A stretch of DNA of 46,640 nucleotides. Origin: Planctomycetaceae bacterium (GTDB lineage: Bacteria > Planctomycetota > Planctomycetia > Planctomycetales > Planctomycetaceae). Every line of letters starts with the position of its first letter. The first letter of the stretch is position 1. The stretch spans positions 1 to 46,640 of the forward strand of contig JANQRQ010000274.1 in assembly GCA_028284485.1 (NCBI GenBank). Direction: 5' to 3'. Made by a program: the position numbers and the translations under genes. The notes below the pieces were generated by a model. It was not told where the DNA came from. It searched no databases and saw only the letters and a program-made list of their open reading frames with translations. Below, one piece after another: positions 44,580 to 46,640 of the stretch.

Positions 44580-45017
44580 TGCTTGAAGTGCAGTGCAGAC
44601 CAGCGCTTGCCAGAGCAGTATGATCCGGCTGCTAAGCACGCTGTTCGCCTCGGTTTCTCGACTGATTGTATTCATTTGTATACATGATGTAATCCGGGGC
44701 GTTCAAAACAGGAAATTATTGCACGACCGAGCCAATCGCAGCACGACAGGCACGGATTCGTATGCTTCTTCGCGAATGACGGCCCCTTTGGCTCGCCGCG
44801 TTCGGTACGCTGGAACTGGCAGGGAACGGCTGGTTACCTAGACAATTCTGTGGAACGGATTGATCTTTGAAGGCGTGGAATCAGTTGACCACTCTTGTGA
44901 TGCACTACAGCGTATTATGTTGACTTGTGGCCGCGACAATTGCGTTTTGTTCTATTGAGAGCTGGCTCCCACGAGCCGGAGACGCCCGCCAGAAAAAGCA
45001 AACCGCACTAACTGGAC
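44580..45017. other. 438-base intergenic region
   Basis: There is no convincing gene. A frame at 44593-44841 has no recognisable content. The region holds copy C of the 40-base dispersed element (44906-44945), which ends 72 bases before the next start codon. Confidence 0.5.
44906..44945 (+). repeat. 40-base dispersed element, copy C
   Basis: It begins CTACAGCGTATTATGTTGAC and ends GACAATTGCG. It matches copy B on the other strand at 36 of 40 positions. It lies upstream of the phosphatase-cytochrome fusion gene. Confidence 0.75.
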
Positions 45018-45989
45018 ATGTCTGACACCAATTGGAAACCCGCCCTCGGACTGGGAACGCTTGCATTCCTGTTGTTGCTCTGGTGGCATTCCGCTCGCCC
45101 CTCGGCTGATGCCGCCGAGAATGATCGTCCATCGAGTTCAAGCCGGAACGACTCCATCGCGGCAATCCGCATGACGCCGACCGCGACCGATCTGCCTGGT
45201 CTGCAGAATACCATGCAATTGACCCCGCGGATTTACAGCGGTGGGGAACCCCAAGGACCACAAGCGTTCGAACGGCTGCACGCGATGGGCATTCGCACGG
45301 TCGTGAGTGTCGATGGGATTCGACCCGATGTCGAATCGGCCCGAAGAAATCACTTACGATACGTTCACATTCCCATCGGGTACGATGGTGTGAACAAGCA
45401 GGCAGTTGGATCGCTCGCGCGCCTCGTGAAAGAGGCTGATGGGCCATTCTATATTCATTGCCACCACGGGCATCACCGCGGGCCGGCGGCCGCTGCTGTT
45501 GCTGCGATCTTAGCTGAAGCACTAAGCAACGGTGAAGCGATCGAAGCACTCAACCGCGCCGGCACAAGCCAGGACTATGCGGGGTTGTGGCGCGACGTGC
45601 GGCATTGCCAACCGCTAGCAGCAGAAACCGATTGGCCGGAACTCGTCGAAGTCGCAGAAGTTGACTCGCTGGCAGCAGCGATGGCACGGATCGACCGTAC
45701 GTATCATCTCCTCGGCCAATGCCAGGCGGCCGGCTGGCAAACACCGTCGGATCATCCCGATTTGGTGCCGGCGAAACTCGCCATCCTGCTCAGGGAAGGT
45801 TTTCGCGAGTCGCAGCGCCATTTGGAGGACAAGTCTGGGCAGCAGCTTCAGCATTGGATGATCGAATCCGAAGCATTCGCCAGCGACCTCCAACACGCGA
45901 TTGAAGAGTCCGATTCGGCCGCCGCCGATGGTCACCTGGTGCAGCTAAAACAATCGTGCAAGCAGTGCCACGTGCGTTTTCGGAATTGA
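45018..45989 (+). CDS. Membrane-anchored tyrosine-phosphatase-like domain fused to a cytochrome c'-like CxxCH segment
   Basis: The 323-residue protein starts with a membrane anchor or signal at about residues 9-24 (ALGLGTLAFLLLLWW). A Ser-rich linker leads to a dual-specificity/tyrosine-phosphatase-like domain from about 65 to 190: MQLTPRIYSGGEPQGPQAFE, then IRTVVSVDGIRPDVESARR, then the P-loop FYIHCHHGHHRGP. The P-loop has the C-x5-R signature, with catalytic Cys148 and Arg154. The remaining 120 residues are helical and end LKQSCKQCHVRFRN, with a heme-binding-type CxxCH at 314-318 close to the C-terminus, as in cytochrome c' four-helix bundles. The protein must be exported for heme attachment. 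It might dephosphorylate a periplasmic substrate under redox or gas-ligand control, but that is inference. The P-loop is unusually His-rich (CHHGHHR), which may mean a different activity. Confidence 0.85.
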   Translation: MSDTNWKPALGLGTLAFLLLLWWHSARPSADAAENDRPSSSSRNDSIAAIRMTPTATDLPGLQNTMQLTPRIYSGGEPQGPQAFERLHAMGIRTVVSVDGIRPDVESARRNHLRYVHIPIGYDGVNKQAVGSLARLVKEADGPFYIHCHHGHHRGPAAAAVAAILAEALSNGEAIEALNRAGTSQDYAGLWRDVRHCQPLAAETDWPELVEVAEVDSLAAAMARIDRTYHLLGQCQAAGWQTPSDHPDLVPAKLAILLREGFRESQRHLEDKSGQQLQHWMIESEAFASDLQHAIEESDSAAADGHLVQLKQSCKQCHVRFRN

Positions 45990-46131
45990 AGCGAGTTTGT
46001 GCTGTTCAGTTTTGAGTGCTCAGTCCTCAGCAATCGAGAATTGCTGTCATGCGCGGCAAACGATTTGTCACCTCTCCCTCTGCAACGAATTGCATCTGGG
46101 TAAGAACTTCGTCAGCTCGATTCCCTGATCA

Positions 46132-46159
46132 CGTCATTCCCGCCTGCGCGGGAATCCAG
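46132..46159 (+). repeat. CATTCCCGC...GCGGGAAT hairpin element, copy 1
   Basis: It starts CGTCATTCCCGCCTGCGCGG. ATTCCCGC and GCGGGAAT form a perfect stem around CTGC at 46136-46155. It matches 46503-46530, read on the other strand, at 23 of 28 positions. Confidence 0.7.
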
Positions 46160-46313
46160 CACAACGTTTCCAACTATTGACGGGTGGCTGGCGGCGCTAT
46201 GTGACGACGAACGCGATTCCGCCTTGAGTCGAGGCGCAGACGTTGAGTTAGGATCTGGCGTGCATAGCCCTAGCTTTGAAGTATCAGACGTCATTCCCAC
46301 ATGGTTGCATAGT

Positions 46314-46358
46314 CACCTCTCCCGCTGGGAGAGGTCGGCCATAGGCCGGGTGAGGGCG
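46314..46358 (+). repeat. CTCTCCC/GGGAGAG dispersed element, copy 2
   Basis: It has the same block order as 26681-26728 on the opposite strand: CACCTCTCCC, GGGAGAGGTCGGCC, then GGCCGGGTGAGGG. It can fold into two stems. Confidence 0.7.
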
Positions 46359-46401
46359 AATCAATTGCGAGATTGTTGTCTCCGATAGATTCACGAAGCT
46401 C

Positions 46402-46442
46402 CGGGGTTTCCTTCGCTGCGCTTCGTCCAACCCCGGCCACCC
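46402..46442 (-). repeat. 41-base dispersed element, copy 2
   Basis: This is the inverted copy of 17803-17843; on the plus strand it begins CGGGGTTTCCTTCGCTGCGC and ends CCGGCCACCC. Confidence 0.7.
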
Positions 46443-46461
46443 GCCGCGCGATTTCAGGAAC

Positions 46462-46483
46462 GGGAGGGCGAGGCTCCTGCCGA
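46462..46483 (+). repeat. GGGAGGGCG dispersed element, copy 2
   Basis: GGGAGGGCGAGGCTCCTGCC plus two bases matches 17706-17727 except at three positions. Its GGGAG and CTCC parts can pair. Confidence 0.55.
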
Positions 46484-46502
46484 TCCGTACAAAATCGAGA
46501 AA

Positions 46503-46530
46503 CTGGATTCCCGCCTTCGCGAGAATGACG
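46503..46530 (-). repeat. CATTCCCGC...GCGGGAAT hairpin element, copy 2
   Basis: It is the inverted relative of 46132-46159. The pair brackets about 400 bases in opposite orientations, but other repeats lie between, so I do not read it as one mobile element with terminal repeats. Confidence 0.6.
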
Positions 46531-46553
46531 AACCGGCTAGCCCCCTCACCCCC

Positions 46554-46640
46554 GACCCCTCTCCCAACGGGAGAGGGGAGTATACTGCCTGAGTCGATCA
46601 GCAGGGGGAGAGGTCGGCCGCAGGCCGGAAGAGGGCATTC
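46554..46640 (+). repeat. CTCTCCC/GGGAGAG dispersed elements, partial copies
   Basis: CCCCTCTCCCAACGGGAGAG is followed about 40 bases later by GGGGGAGAGGTCGGCC, GCA, and GGCCGGAAGAGGG, again the blocks of 46314-46358. The run continues to the window edge. Confidence 0.65.

Larger units (their letters stand above)
45990..46640. other. 651-base gene-free terminal region full of dispersed repeats
   Basis: No gene is recognised up to the right edge. At least six repeat segments fill most of it: 46132-46159, 46314-46358, 46402-46442, 46462-46483, 46503-46530 and 46554-46640. Several match the intergenic regions at 17515-18030 and 26437-26827, in either orientation. Confidence 0.7.

Noticed and set aside
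44593..44841. An 82-codon frame between the small membrane protein and the phosphatase fusion
   Set aside because: No ribosome binding site, no domain or helix pattern, and unusual composition.
1..46640. tRNA, rRNA, CRISPR array, riboswitch or insertion sequence
   Set aside because: I looked for cloverleaf-like segments, regularly spaced direct repeats, and transposase motifs and saw none; weak cases could be missed without computation.

Overview
The window reads as chromosome from a member of the Planctomycetota, probably order Planctomycetales. The markers are two DUF1501 proteins with twin-arginine-like leaders, two sulfatases of the C-x-A-S-R type, a TIGR03067-like domain, a giant secreted protein starting with a VETLEVRTLLNG-type leader and carrying calcium-binding repeats, a membrane Ser/Thr kinase with an outward-facing tail, and gene-free stretches filled with small dispersed repeats. 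No rRNA, tRNA, CRISPR array, phage gene or transposase was recognised. Species and genus cannot be fixed from this sequence alone.

Layout. 1-764 is the 3' end of a gene with a TIGR03067-like tail. 838-8310 is a co-directional efflux cluster: a TolC-like outer membrane protein, a 14-cysteine exported protein, an ABC permease, a cysteine-containing lipoprotein, a HlyD/MacA-like adaptor, a MacB/LolD-type ATPase and a second ABC permease. 8411-11390 holds two secreted sulfatases. 11437-16392 is mostly minus strand: an SDR/thioester-reductase-like enzyme, an exported hypothetical, two small membrane proteins, and an ECF sigma factor coupled to a membrane-anchored thioredoxin-fold protein. A secreted Gly/Arg/Gln-rich jellyroll-like protein diverges from the sigma gene. 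18031-24590 has an esterase and the giant RTX-repeat protein ending in a Vps62-like domain. 24928-30268 has a DUF1501 protein, a MoxR/magnesium-chelatase-like ATPase behind a good sigma-70-type promoter, and a divergent Ser/Thr kinase.

30294-35312 is a tight minus-strand catabolic operon: MFS importer, neutral-ceramidase-like hydrolase, DgoD-like dehydratase and DHDPS/KDG-aldolase-family lyase. It looks like a route for taking up a sugar acid or its conjugate and cleaving it through a 2-keto-3-deoxy intermediate. 35430-38219 is a Tat-exported metallophosphoesterase divergent from a second DUF1501 gene. 38257-41903 is a translationally coupled pair of secreted proteins, one an alpha/beta hydrolase lacking the usual nucleophile serine. 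42164-43959 is an isochorismatase-family hydrolase and a class I DAHP synthase. 44289-45989 has a small membrane protein and a membrane-anchored fusion of a tyrosine-phosphatase-like domain with a C-terminal cytochrome c'-like CxxCH segment. The last 650 bases are a repeat-rich intergenic region.

The items most worth a second look are the phosphatase-cytochrome fusion, the efflux cluster with two cysteine-rich partners, the RTX-Vps62 fusion, the sigma/thioredoxin-fold pair, the sugar-acid operon with a ceramidase-like enzyme, and a 40-base element present in three copies.
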